Shown here piece after piece: positions 44,832-57,274 of a stretch of DNA of 64,000 nucleotides. Position 1 is the stretch's first letter. Each line of letters opens with the position of its first letter. The stretch is from Diphasiastrum complanatum (taxonomy: Eukaryota > Streptophyta > Lycopodiopsida > Lycopodiales > Lycopodiaceae), in NCBI GenBank assembly GCA_029204225.1, contig MU831843.1, forward strand, positions 37,136-101,135. Reading direction: 5' to 3'. The translations under genes and the position numbers were made by a program. The notes beneath the pieces are model-generated. The model was not told where the DNA came from, made no database searches, and was given only the letters and a program-made list of their open reading frames with translations.

Positions 44832-47800
44832 CTCCCTCTTGCACCTTGTAGCTTTGTTCGTTCAATCCAATTGTCTCTCTTTGCTTGGTAAAGAGTGGCT
44901 TGTTGAGCGGTTTCGTGAGGAGATCTACAATCATACTTTCTGATTTTATGAACTGGACCTGGAGCTCTCCTTTCGAGATCAATTCTCGAATGTGATGGTA
45001 CTTCAGAGGAATGTGCTTCATCTTTGAATGGAAGACATGATCTTGGGACAGATAGATGGCACTCTGGGAGTCCATCATCATTGTGCTTGGCCCCTCTTGT
45101 GGTATCCTAATTGCCTCCAACATCATCCGCAGCCACACTACCTCATTCGCCATTTTTGAGACTGCGACATACTCAGCTTCGCAAGAGGATTGAGCTACCA
45201 GGATTTGCTTTTTGCATATCCAGCTGATTGCAACTCCGCACGCTATTGTACATCCTCTAGTAATGGACTTGTTGTCATCCTTGTAGCTCGCCCAGCTCGC
45301 ATCACTGTAGTGATGCAGCTCAAATCATTTCTCTTTGTTTCTAGCTCTGTAGGTTAATCCAATATTCTGGGTACCCTTCAGATATTGTAGGATTCGTTTG
45401 ACCATTTGCCAATGTGCTAGACTAGGATTGGAACAGGATTGGCTCAATGCATGAACAGAGAAGACCAGATCTGGTCTGGTTAGATTGTCAAGTACATCAG
45501 ACTCCCGATTAAGTTCTGGTAGGGTATACCTGCCATCTTCTGTTCTTCCTCTTCTATTTTTGGGCAATCCTGTTTCGTGAGCTTGGCTCTAGCTTTCATT
45601 GGTGTGGCTTTCTCTTTGCAGTCCATCATGTGATACTGCTTTAGCACTTTTTTGGCGTATTCTCACTGACTCGAGTGCATTTCGCCATTTGTTCGATCTC
45701 TTTTGATCTCCAGCCCTAGGCATTTTGTTACTTATCCAAGATCTGTGATTTCGTAGCTTTCAGAAATCTAACTCTTCATGTCTTTGATCAGCATCAAGGA
45801 GTTTCCTATCATCAACGAATCATCCACAAGAATGGTCAGTATCACAAAATCCTTTCCTACTCTTTTGATGTAGACATTATAGTCTGGTTGACTAGGGTTG
45901 AAGTCTAGAGACTTCAGAAGACCATCAAGCTTTTTGTACCAGGCCCGTGATGCCTATTTTAGACCGCAGATGCATCTCTACAATTGACAAACATATTGTC
46001 TGTTGTCGGGGTCTTCATAGCCTTTAGGTTGCTTCATGAAGATTTCTACCTCTAGATCTCCGTGGAGAAAGACTGTTTTCACGTCAATCTGGTGAATTTC
46101 CAGATTGTACTATGTGGCGTATGCAAGGAGTAGTCTTATGCTTGTCATCTTCACCATGGGCGAATATGTGTCGAAATAGTCGACACCATATCTCTGCGTG
46201 TAGCCCTTTGCGACAAGCCTTGCCTTGTAGTGGCCAATAGTGCCATCTGATTTTAGCTTTTTCTTGTACACCCACTTGCAGTCGACTACTTTTCTATTTT
46301 TTGGCAATGGCTCTAATGTCCATGCCTTGTTTTGCCTCATCAACTCGATCTCCTCTAACATTGCCTGCTTCCAAAATTCTCCCTCTGGACTCTGGATAGC
46401 TTCTTGGTATGTTGTTGGCTCTTCTGTGAAGCTGCAGTACTCAAATTGCGTGTCTTCGCTCCATTGAACACTATCAAAATAGCAGTATAGAGGTCTTCTT
46501 TGTTTTGTTGACCTTCGAGGTTCATTTCGTCGCTGCTCGAACATTTCTTGTTCGTGGGGTCGATCCTTTGCTTCCTGCTGCTCTGGAATCTAAGGCTCTA
46601 CATTCTGATTTGATGTATGTCCTCGATCTCCCTCTTGAATAGGCAGTAGTGTGAAGATCTCATAGCCTCTTTTGTCTTTCAGTCCAAGGAATGTGGACTC
46701 GTCGAACTTCACATCTCTGCTCGAAACAACCTTCTTCGTGGTTGGATCGTAGAGTCTGTACACATGTGTTCCGTTCGAGTAGCTGACCATGATTGTTTGT
46801 TCGAATTTGTCATCGAGCTTGCTTCTCTTTTCCTTTAGAATGTGCTTGTATGTTGCACATCCAAACACTCGTACGTATGACAGATCAGGCTTTTTGCCTG
46901 TCCACATTTTGTATGGTGTTTTGTTCTCCAGCATTGTCGTAGAAGTTTTGTTCTGCAAGTGTACAGCTGCAGCTATTGCCTCGGCCCAAAATTGACCTGG
47001 CAATTGAGCCTGTGCCATCATGCAGCTGGCTCCTTTGACTAGCGTTCTATTTTTTCTTTCTGCCACACCGTTGTATTCTGGTGTGTATGCAGGAGTGAAC
47101 TGGTGTTTGATCCCCTGTTCTTCGCAGAATCTTGAGAATTCTGTGCTTTTGTATTCACCTCCATTGTCAAATCTAAGGATTTGTATCTTTTTTGAGGTGT
47201 GTCGCTCTACGAATGCCACAAACTTCTTGAAAGAATCGAATACTTCGGATTTTTTCTTCAAGTAGTAGATCGTGGTCATTCGGCTGTATTCATCTATGAA
47301 TGTTTGGCTTGTTTTTGTTCTTCTTCTTTCCTTTCGTGAAGAGAGCCTTCTCTTGATCACTGCTTCCCTCTCCTTCGTCTCTCATCAGTCTCTCATCAAC
47401 GACAAGACTGATTGCTTTGTCGAATGTCATATCTGGTAGACTCAGTATGAGCATTCTCAGTGGCTGATACGACGTCAGTAGAGATTTCATGAAATACATC
47501 AGCTGCTGTGGTGTTGGGACCTGGTGTTCCTGTCCTGATGCAGCGAGTTGAGCGAAGATCGTCATTAGAGAAAATTTGAGCACAAAAGGGGCCTTTCAAA
47601 AAGATACCTTTTTTTTTTTTTTTCTCAAAATTTTCTTCCACATAGTCTAATCAAAACACTCAAATTTGAAATCTACGTAACGTAGCTCCTTCAAATTGAT
47701 TTTCATTTCTTTTGAAAAGAAATATAATTTTGTGTCGGGGGCAACCCGTAAATAAGCCATTTTATTTGTAGTATAGTATGCAACTCATAAAAAAAAAAAT

Positions 47801-48640
47801 AGTGTAACTTTTGAACAGCAACTCTAATTGAGACGATTACTGGTGCCATTAGAAAGCCCTCGACGAGAACTTTTCAACGACATGCAATATGACCCAATTC
47901 CAAGCCACGCTGAAGAAGTTATGGCTAGTCAAAATTTTGGTCGAGATATCGGATTGACCAAGTGGTGACCGACCAAAACTTTGACTGGCCATAACTTCTT
48001 CATCGTAGCTTGGAACTGGGTCATCTTGGGTCTCATTGAAAAGCTCTCGTCGAGGGCTTTCTAATGGCAGTATAATCATCTCAATCTAATTTGTCGTTCA
48101 AAAGTTATGATTTTTTTTTTCAGTCACAGACTATACTACCCACATAATAGCTAATCATCGAAGATTGTGTGGGCAGGACTGCGGGCAGAAAAAGATTTTA
48201 TTTTAGTATTTTACATTGCCAAAAAATTGTCATCCTACTTGAAAATCCTTATAGGGCCCTTTCCAAGTCCAAATTTTCTCTAATGTCTGACCTTCTCAAT
48301 GTGCTGATCTAACTGGTTGCCATCCCACCGTATGGATTGCAGCTGATTGTGAAGGTGCATGACTGAAGCTGCAGTCCTCACTTCATACTTCTGCTTTAAT
48401 CTTTCCCACACTGCATGGCTGCTTTCGTTGTCTTTAATCTACATAAGTAGATCTTCATTTATGGACGAAACGATGATCGCCATTGCGCGCTCATCCTTTC
48501 TAATCCATTCAGCTCTCCTCGGGTCTCCCTCTAGAGCTGCACCTCTGAGAGCTCGGTCACCGACCAGACTGGTTTTTATTGTCATAGCCATATTGTGTTG
48601 TCTGGAAGAATCATTGCTGGGATATCAGTAGTGATAACCT
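44832..48640 (-). pseudogene. Copia-D gag-pol (deleted and frameshifted)
   Basis: Read right to left: Gag from about 48590, interrupted by the MITE (47564-48284), then the Gag C-terminus (LFTKGKKKNKNKP, about 47310). Here the sequence jumps straight into the integrase (FIDEYSRMTTIYYLKKKSE), losing both zinc knuckles, the protease, GAG-pre-integrase and the first catalytic Asp. The integrase continues with RFDNGGEYKSTEF and NGVAERKNRT (47250-47050). RT pieces are at 46544-46110 and RNase H at 45567-44832, with frameshifts and stops between. It is well enough preserved to show what Copia-C once encoded in places where Copia-C is broken. Confidence 0.88.
47564..48284. mobile_element. 721-bp palindromic MITE / foldback element in Copia-D gag
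   Basis: The ends are inverted copies of ATTAGAGAAAATTTG. They are flanked by GTC on both sides (47561-47563 and 48285-48287), giving a 3-bp target duplication. Related Copia-C lacks this sequence at the same place. The interior is itself a long imperfect inverted repeat: about 47775-47957 pairs with about 47968-48140, for example CATTAGAAAGCCCTCGACGAG against its complement and GAAGAAGTTATGGC against GCCATAACTTCTTC. Transcribed, it would fold into a hairpin with arms of roughly 170 bp. It has no coding capacity. Superfamily is uncertain; a 3-bp duplication fits PIF/Harbinger- or CACTA-like elements, but the termini match neither consensus. Confidence 0.85.
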
Positions 48641-48643
48641 GTA

Positions 48644-48656
48644 GGCTCTGATACCA
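48644..48656 (-). other. Copia-D primer-binding site
   Basis: TGGTATCAGAGCC on the minus strand, directly after the 5' LTR; tRNA-Met type. Confidence 0.92.
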
Positions 48657-49437
48657 TGTCGCGGAAGCTTTTTTGTTTCGTGTTCATCTTCTCTCTTCTG
48701 ATTCACGAATAATTTTCTGTCTTTGAATTTTCTTTTCGTGCGGAAGCTCTTACAGGATCCCAGACACTCGACTACGCATCACAGAACATATTTTACTCTA
48801 GCAATCAAGAGACACAACACAAGGCCAAGAGATACACGAAATAGAGCGACTATATTGTCAGTTTGATTTTAGAGCGAGATCGTCAGTGTCTCGCTCGTTG
48901 GCGGATTGACTCTCTGCTCTTTTGCTGTGTCTACTCGTTGGCAGACTTTCATGCACATCTATGGTATTTTTGCTTTCTTACTCTATTCGCTACATCTCTC
49001 TTTGTTTCTTACAAATCTCTATAAAATTCTCATCACTTTTTTCTCTATTTGTTATGATCCAGAGAGGATCGTTTACACCTCCACTGTGTGGAGTTTACAA
49101 GATAGCTAAATGTAGAATTACAAGACTAGCTAACGCTAATCAACTAGTTAGTTAGTCTCCGTCATTGCTATTCATTTCAGTTGGGCGTGAAGCCCGTTGA
49201 GCTGCCAGCTGACAACGCGAAAGATTTACCTTCGTGTGTTTTTGTTCTTTTTGTAGTTTTTGTTTTGCATCCATTTTGCGGTTTGCAATTCTGGAGGTGT
49301 GTTTACAATTTGCGATTGATTCGCAAATTGTTCGTGCTTCGAGTCAAAGACACGTTGACTGTTGCGAATTATTCTCGTTCGACCTTCGTGTCTTGTTCAT
49401 GCTGCGACAAAGTTGCAAGAGTTCACCATTTCTGACA
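48657..49437 (-). repeat. Copia-D 5' LTR
   Basis: 781 bp with the same termini as the 3' LTR. It is followed on the plus strand by the AAGAC duplication (49438-49442). Confidence 0.92.
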
Positions 49438-52400
49438 AAGACATCATCATCTAGAAAGCTTCACCTGTGAAGAAGAGTTTGTCTTCTCAAAAGTCATCAC
49501 CTCGACGATCAATTTTTGCTAAGAAGACTAAGCGAAGATCCAAGACAAGTCCTTTTGAGAAAGAACAAGCAGATGTAGTCCAGCATGATATGCCCGAACA
49601 TTTTAAACGTTATACACTGGATGATGTGGTACCTAAAGCACATCGTGAACCTGAAAATCACATGCCAGAATTAAAAGAGGTTTACGATGGCCGAGCTAGG
49701 ACACAGCCAATGAATCTTGCTAAACTAGGAGAACCAAAAAAAATTGTACAAGTTGGATCACAACTTAATCTTGAACAATATCAGGCACTCCGCATGTTAC
49801 TTATTGAGTATCAGGATTGCTTTGCATGGACTTATCAAGATCTAAAGGGTATTTTGACATTAGTGATTGAACATACCATATCTTTAGTACCTGATGCAGT
49901 TCCAAAGATTACAAAGTTCTATTGCTGTAATCCTAATGTTGTGGATCTGATAAAGAAAGAACTTCAGAGACTGCTTGATGCTAATTTCATTTATGAGATC
50001 GAGCATACTGAATGGATTTCACAGATTGTCATTGTTCCTAAGAAGAATGGGAAATTGAGAATCTGTTGAATCTCAAAGCGTTGAACAAAGTGACACGGAA
50101 GGATCACTTTTCGCTACCTTTTACTGAAAGCATTTTGGATCACCTTGCTGGAGCGGAAGCTTATAGTTTCTTGGATGGATTTAGTGGCTACAACCAGGTT
50201 AAGATTGCACCTGCAGATCGCCACAAAGCTGCTTTTGCAACAGAATGGGGCACCTATGCTTACAAAGTAATGTCGTTTGGACACCAACTCCATTCCAAAG
50301 AGTAATGCAATTTGCTTTTAAAGATTATTTGCAAAAATTCCTTGAAATTTACTTGGATGACCTGGGAGTCCATAGTATAGATACAGACCACCTGAATCGA
50401 TTGGAGAAAGTATTTTAAAGATGACACAAATATCATATTTCTCTAAATCCAGAAAAATGTCAGATATGGGTTTCCCACGGAGTTGTGCTTGGACATGTGA
50501 TATTGAGACATGGTATTGCCACAAATTATTCTAAGATCAAGGTTATTGTGAAATTGCCACCGCCAACAACAATTTATGGATTTTATGTGTTTATGGTCAT
50601 GCAAACTACTATTAAATTTTTATTATTTTCTTTGCGGATTTAGCACAACCTATATACAAACTAACTATTGTTCCTATTTGGACAGTAGAGGCGTTAGAAG
50701 CCTTTGAAAAGTGAAAAAAAAGCATTAACTTCAGCACCAATAATGCGTTCTCCAGATTGGACGATAGAATTTCATGTTCATACGGATGCCTCATCAGTTT
50801 TGACGCAACAGGTGACTATAAGAAGGATTATCTTATAGGATTTGCAAGCAGACAGCTTACGGATCCGGAGAAGAATTATTCAACAACAGAATGTGAGGCG
50901 TTAGCCATGATTTTTTCTGTTCAAAAATTTCGTCACTACCTCATGGAAATGCACTTTGCATTTTATATGGATCACCAGCCGTTACTTTATTTGGTATACA
51001 AAACGTGCAATACTGGACGTATTGCAAGATGGTTATTGTTATTAATTGAATTTGACCTTCAAATTGTGGTTCAAAAGGGAAGCAACATTATCTAGCCGAT
51101 CACGTTTCACGAATTGAATCCGCACTAGTTAATACTGAAGTGGATGATGAACTGCCAGATGCTGCATTGTTCTATGTTGAAACAGTACCCGAACGGGCAA
51201 CGGATATTGTTGAGTACCTGATGCTAGGACAACCGAATGGCTCCTTGACAAAAGTACATAAGAGACAATTGATTGATAAGGCTCAACCTTATCAATTAAT
51301 TACAGGACAATTGTATCGTCGTGGATCAGACAATATTTTACAAAGATGTGTTTTACCGCATGAAGTACCAGATTTAATCATGTTTTCACATGATGGCATG
51401 GGTGGAGGACACTTCTCTACAGATATTACTGTTCGAAAACTTTTACAATCAGGTTGTTGGTGGCCTACGCTTCATAAGGATATAGAAAATTTTATTCACA
51501 TGTGATGTTTGCCAGCAAGCACGGCGGCCCACTTGATAGAATTATGAACCCTTGCATCCGGTTTTATCGCAAGCACCGTTTGAAAAATGGGGACTAGATT
51601 ATATTGGTCCTATTCATCCTGCCACACAAGGATCTCAGGCCCGATACATTATCGTAGCAACTGATTATATGACCAAGTGGGTTGAAGCCAAAGCTATCAA
51701 AGTTGCTAATGCGAAATCTACGGCCAAGTTTCTATATGAAAATATTATAATCCGATTTGGATGTCCGATCGAGATTGTCAGTGACTGGGGTACACACTTT
51801 GTTAATCAAACAATAAGTGTTTACTGGAAGATTTTTTTGTTATACACAGATTTAGTACTCCCTACTATCCCAGAGGGAATGGCCAAGCTGAATCTTCCAA
51901 TTAGATTCTCTGCACCATTATGACAAAGACAGTTCAAGCAAGTCAGTTTGATTGGGAACATAAACTGTATGCAGTATTATGGGCATTCAAAACCGCTTAC
52001 AAAAATAGTACAAATCAAACACCTTTTCAACCGGTTTATGGTCAAGATGTTGTCATGCCGATTGAATTTTTAATCCCATCCTTACGCATAGCAGCAACGG
52101 AACGATTAAATGATGATAAGTCTTTACAACTCCGTCATGAAGCGTTGCACAAGTTATGTGAAACCCGATTGATGGTAGTTCATGCGTTAGCAGCAGAGAA
52201 AGCCCGCCACAAGGCATGGCACGATCGTAGATTGCACAAAAAAGATCTGAAAGCAGGAGATCTTGCATTGATGCACAAAACCAAGCTGATCAAGGGCAAG
52301 TTCAAGTTTATCGGTGAAGGCCCATATAAAGTGAAGGAAATCTTGAATTATGGTGCAGTAATTCTTGAGCACTTGGATGGAAAACGATTTGATACTCCGG

Positions 52401-52486
52401 TGAATGAATCCCGTGAGGTCTATGGTGAGATTTATCCTCAAGATAAACTTAAGCTGTTTCCTATGGCCTTAACAGGCACAGCATAA
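49438..52486 (+). pseudogene. Gypsy G1, part 2: RT, RNase H and integrase
   Basis: G1 resumes after Copia-D. It continues with the pre-RT linker (MPEHFKRYTLDDVV, YQDCFAWTYQDLKGI) and RT (AYSFLDGFSGYNQVKIAP, catalytic YLDD at about 50351-50362). RNase H follows (DHQPLLYLVYKT, GRIARWLLLLIEF), then the integrase (GHFSTDITVRKLLQSGCWWP, zinc site CDVCQQ, catalytic GLDYIGPI and VSDWGTHF) and the C-terminal tail to GEIYPQDKLKLFP. The WTYQDLKG and FLDGFSGYNQ motifs are typical of the Tat/Athila (OTA) branch of Ty3/gypsy. Stops or frameshifts occur at about 50069, 50280, 51090, 51505 and 51923, so it is inactive. It ends 4 bp before G2 gag begins, with no LTR. Confidence 0.85.
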
Positions 52487-52489
52487 GAT

Positions 52490-53723
52490 TGGTACTATAA
52501 CCAAGATGAAACTGAGCGTACAAATTGGGAGGTTGTTAAACGAGCCCTTATCACACGGTTCAAACCGCGGGAAGTTTATGGAAGACCCTTTCCTACTTTT
52601 AAGTAAAATTTAAATGGGAAAGAGGGAAATGGTTCGAGACTACATCGAAAGGGTGATACATCTTAGATCTGAATGCGAACCTGAGCTGATTAATGAAAAT
52701 GCCATGATTATGTGATTTTTGTCAGGACTACCTAAACGGATCAGACTTGATTTGAAACGCCATAATGAGTACACACTTTTGCAAAATGCTATGGACGATG
52801 CAATTTGGGAGGAGAATGAAGATTCAGATGATGAGCCGAATGTCAGTATGTTGTCTTATACAGCAGGGCAGACTACTACGACATCCACCACTATTGCATC
52901 AATGAAAGCCAATGCTACTGCAGAAATGATGCTCAATGAGTTCGAGAAACTTGGAAAGACCCAGCAGAAACAGATGGAAAAGTTGCAGTTGTAATTTGAT
53001 GAGAAGATCAAAGCATTGGAAAATTTCCACGGAGAAGCGAACAAGGAACCTGAGAAGTTTGCAAAAACTTTTCCTACCAGGGAAAATATCTGGTGTTCTA
53101 TTTGTACATGAAATCACACAATGAACGAGTGTCCTCAATTGAAAAAACGAATGGAAATCAGTGTTTGCCATCTATGTAATTCACTTGACCATGAGACTGC
53201 TTTTTGCAACTTCAACCCTCCGATAATTCAGCAACGGTATGCCCAGATGGGATATCAAGATCCACAGTATGGAGGAAATCCAGCAGCAAGACTGCGACAA
53301 TCTACTCTTGGATACCCTGAACGTCTAGCTTTGCCTGCCCCACCAAAACACTCCGCTCCTCCTGCCAATTTGATGGAACCAGAACCTTATGGAAGTGTTG
53401 AGCAATGGAGCTATGGCAATGATCAGGAAGGTGGATCTTCATAACAGTATGCCATTTATGTTGCCACTCAACAACAGGCCTCGAGAAATTGGACCAGAGC
53501 ACCACTTGGATGCTTTGCATGTGGAGAAAATCACAGAGTTGCAGAATGCCCAAATAAAGAAAAATTTGTACCATTCTATCGTGATTGTGGATATGGGCAT
53601 TGCAATAAAGATTGTCCAGCAAGACCGAAGCCACCACCAACTACAGCACTTGTAAATTTCATAACCATCAAGCAAGGATCAATAGCTCAGAATAAACCAA
53701 GTGCACCCTTGATGGTGGTCACC
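52490..53723 (+). pseudogene. Gypsy G2, part 1: Gag with four zinc knuckles
   Basis: The 5' end is truncated. The retrotransposon Gag core is recognisable (VVKRALITRFKP, then VRDYIERVIHLRSECEPEL and FLSGLPKRI). It is followed by an acidic stretch, a Gln-rich segment and four Cys/His knuckles. Knuckle 1 is at about 53094-53135 (CX2CX3HX4C, containing a stop). Knuckle 2 is at 53166-53210 (CHLCNSLDHETAFC). Knuckle 3 is at 53511-53549 (CFACGENHRVAEC). Knuckle 4 is at about 53575-53616 (CGYGHCNKDC, first Cys changed to Tyr). Stops at about 52710, 52992, 53107 and 53442 break the frame. It runs to GGTGGTCACC, where the non-autonomous element F is inserted. Confidence 0.78.
53719..53723. repeat. Left target-site duplication of element F (TCACC)
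   Basis: TCACC precedes the TGTTGTAAAG start of the left LTR and follows the right LTR at 58492-58496. The uninterrupted G1 copy reads GGTGGTCACCAGAGCACA (about 42655), confirming the original site. Confidence 0.95.
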
Positions 53724-54940
53724 TGTTGTAAAGCTATCTTCATAAGCTTTACTTCCGACGCCATTGGCGCCAGCATTGTCTCCGGCACCAGTAGCGCCCC
53801 TACTGCTCCCGGCGCCACTGTGACCAGAATCCAGCCGGCGTCAAGTTCCTATGGCTGAAAATCTTTGGTCAGTTCTAGCGAAGTCCAGAGAGCTCAGATC
53901 GATGTGCAATCACCTCACACGATCTAGGCATGATTAAAGGAAGCCTGGGGATCAATAGAATCTAGAGAGAGAAAATGACTTTCTAGAAAGAGAACACTCT
54001 AGAGAGAGAAAAATGTGCTTTACCAGCTTGGGTAGAGTGCTTGGTATGAGGGGGGGTGCCGAATCCCACCAATACTATAGGGGAGTGCGGGTTGCGACTC
54101 AGGACGAGCTCCAACCAAGTCTCAGCCTCCCTTGCTGGAATGTTGTCATGGCTCTCGCCTTGGCATGCTAGCGCCCCGGAGACTAGGGTCGGTCACACAC
54201 TTGAAATGTAACCATCTTAGATTTATCAATAAAGTGGGATTTTTCTCAAACTGACTCTAATTACCTTCTGGGTTTCAGTGTTCGGTAAAAGCGCCAGTTG
54301 TAAGGTCGCTTCAAAATTTTTAAGTTGGCACATAGCTGAGGGTCGTATCCCGGGATGCCAGCAGTATGCCGTCGGGACCATTCGGTCTGTGGCGCCAGCG
54401 GTATGCTGTCGGGACCATTTGGTCCAGGAATTGGTTGTCTCCATATCTATCACGGCTTGTGGTTCTGAGTGTTCCTTGCATGAACATGAATGGGTTAAGC
54501 TCTTGGGGAAAGGGCTCTAACCTGTCGGCTGAGTTGGATGGCTTACTTGGGTGGAAGCTATCTGTTTATGGTTGTCCAGTCTGGCGTGGCGCCAGGTTGG
54601 CTTCCAGCGCTCGTGACGAAGCTTTCAATTGGTTAAGTCTGATGTAAGTCAGACCGCTTACTTGGAATGGATGTTACTCGTTTGTAACGAAGCTTCGAGT
54701 TGGTTAAGTTTGATGTATGTCGGGCGGCTTGCTTGGAGGGAAGTCACCCACATCGGGACCCCCGATCTGGCATGGCGCCAGGTTGGATCTCAATGTTGGT
54801 TTTCGGAACTTCAAGTTGGTTAAGTCTGATCGTAGTTGGCGAGTTGGCTGCTTGTATGTCAAGTGGGTTTGGATGGCAAGAGTTGAAGGCTGGGAAGCTA
54901 AGTCGTGGTTCCCGGCTCCCTTTGGGATGCCTGCGCTACA
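53724..54940 (+). repeat. Element F 5' LTR
   Basis: 1217 bp from TGTTGTAAAGC to CTGCGCTACA. It is GC-rich for this window and has several GGCGCC palindromes in its first 150 bp. The right LTR has the same length and ends. In the first 130 bp I counted about ten differences, nearly all C/T or G/A. Confidence 0.93.
54617..54850 (+). repeat. Degenerate internal repeat in the element F LTR
   Basis: GAAGCTTC-AGTTGGTTAAG followed by TCTGATGTA and GGCTTGCTTGGA recurs at about 54617, 54690 and 54807. The same three copies are in the right LTR (about 58168-58400). Confidence 0.6.
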
Positions 54941-57274
54941 TGTGGTATCAGAGCCGACTGGTCGGTCAGCTATGTGGATCTCACGGAAATGGCCACGATT
55001 TGGGGTTCATCAAGACAACTGTTGTGCAAAGTGCTGCCCACAGTGTAAGCACGGGTGTGCCACGGTCGGGGTGGTCGACAGAACGGGGGACTTGATGATT
55101 CAGGTGCTGCCCTTGAGGTGTAAGCACGGTCAGTTCTCGCGGTTCGGGCCTGGTGCTGTCTGCACGTAGGACAGATGAGGTAGTGTGCAGCCATTAGGTT
55201 GGTGTAAGCACAGTCTGTGCCTTGTGGGGTGCGGGGCGACATATTCGAACTGTACGGGTTAACCATTGATACAGAGATGTTGCTCGAATTCGGGTGTAAA
55301 GCATGGGTGGTTAGCTACCGGTGCGGGATAGTTGCCGATCGTTTAGCTATAAGGGCTATCGACCAAAAAGTAGTGGGCATGACTGAGGCAATGTGCTGCT
55401 TAATGGTGAAAGTACGGATAGTTGGAGGGGTGTCCTATGTGGGCTGATTCTGCGATCAATTTGTATGGGCGCGGCCAGGCAAAGGTCCGTTGGCAGGACC
55501 ATCTCAAAGGGGGACCTTGTCTTTGTTACTTGTTAGTAAACCTGCCTGAGTGTCTTACTTGTATGTATTCGTGGTGAGTCTTAGTACTCGTGTTTTGCCT
55601 GCTTTGCATGATTGCTTGTGATACAAGGAGCTGATGGCTCGAGAAGGAACCTTTCTTTTGAAGGCTGATACCATCAAACAAAGAGGACTACAGAATCTGT
55701 GGGACGGATTTGCAGTTCAAGTACTCGCACGTGAACGGCAACGAAATGACTCAATGTTTGCAAAGGATGGATGGCTAGCCTGTTTCTTGAGTTAGTTTCA
55801 TTTGCGAAAACGCCCATCAGACGTAAGCAGGAAGTCAAAAGTTGGAAAGGGCAATTTCAGGGGAGATCTTCTATGGAGCAGTTGGTCTTCATTTTGGGAT
55901 GGCCACCTTCGGAACTGAAACTCACTGAGCATGGGTGATATCCACTATCAATTGGGTTTTTCCTCAAAGGGGAAAGACTAGGATCCTCTTCAGAGATTGG
56001 CAACAAGTTGGATTGAGCCATAATCCTAGCAGATGGGAAGCGAAGTGTTGGAAAGGCTTTTTGTCTGAAGAACAATACTCTAAGTCCGATCAGCTGATTT
56101 TATAAGTGGAGGGAAACTATCACACACACTCTCTCTTGGGGCAAATTTTGAATGAAAGTTGATCAAAACAGGGGCAAATTCAAGGTGACCTAGCCATACT
56201 CACACGAGAAGACTGGCGAACTTTGGACCTAATAAGTTGACAAGTTTTTGTTGTGGAAAGAAAAGCTTGTTATAGGCTTTCTCTGGACCAGCAATGATGA
56301 GAAAACATATGAGTACGTTGGCTTGTGTTACGTATAAGGCAGCTGATCAATGAAGGAACTGTGAAAGTTGAGTCTTGCATGAGAGACTTGGTATTTCGAA
56401 CGGACGCTAAGGGACAGTTCGCCTTGAGATCGGACTAGTGCAAACTCTTGGTGCATGTGTCTAATTCAAAGAGAGCTACTTGAAGCCAAGCTCGATGTAC
56501 ACTTCTTGTTTTGACTGTGAGGCAACTGACCAGTGATGGAATTGTGAAAGTCAAGTTTTGCGCAACGGACATGGTGCTTCAAACAAACGCGAAGAGATAG
56601 TTCGTATGCGGATCAAACTGGTGTGACCCTTTGGCTTTCCACGAGGTCAATGGTTACATTTGGGCTGATTAAAGAGCTACTTCAAGCTAAGTGAGAGGTG
56701 CATTGCGGAGTACTCAATCTTTGCCTACCTTAAAGAGCCAAGATGAAAAAGTATCAAGATCAGGCTGGGACAAGGAGAGAAATCAAGGTGCATAAGCAAC
56801 AAGACACGGAGTGGACCATAAAGTGGGCAATCAAACGATAAATCATTTGGCTCAGGGAGCCTTGATACCTGTGCGGAACTGATCAAATCTAGAGCTCAAG
56901 GAGCTCAACATAAAGTGCATCAAGGACAAATCAGGAGCTCAAAGGAGTTCCAAAGTCAAAAGTCAAAAGCGACAGGGGCGAGCATGTCAAAGAGAGGCCT
57001 CTGTCACCGGTTAATAAGGTCCTTGGGTTTTACGAAAGCGATATCAAATCTACGCTTTTCCTAGACAAAGAGATATTTTCAAGTTATGTAATTTTTCAGT
57101 ACAAAGAGCTGAGCCTCCAACTTGTGGTGTGCCAGCTTCAATGTTAATAAAAAGTGGCCAGTAAATTGAGTACTGTGCCAAGTAGCTTAAATGTATAGTT
57201 ATTTTAATTGGGAGACACCTTTACTTTAATCTGACATCTGATGAGGACATCAGATTTTATAAAGGTGGGGTGGA
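54941..57274 (+). other. Element F internal region, non-coding
   Basis: 2334 bp between the LTRs. It contains the primer site at 54943-54955 and the purine tract at 57261-57274. No frame longer than about 130 codons and no retroelement protein motif was seen on either strand. Confidence 0.8.

Larger units (their letters stand above)
44043..49437 (-). mobile_element. Copia-D: defective copia element inserted in Gypsy G1
   Basis: 5.4 kb on the minus strand with both LTRs (44043-44831 and 48657-49437), a perfect primer site and a perfect 5-bp target duplication. It is the same family as Copia-C. A deletion removed the zinc knuckles, protease and first integrase Asp, and a 721-bp palindromic element is inserted in gag. 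The nesting order is clear: MITE within Copia-D within G1. Confidence 0.95.

Noticed and set aside
54217-55169. Several 80-150 codon frames in element F
   Set aside because: They overlap in multiple frames across LTR and interior, lack retroelement motifs and reflect the higher GC content.
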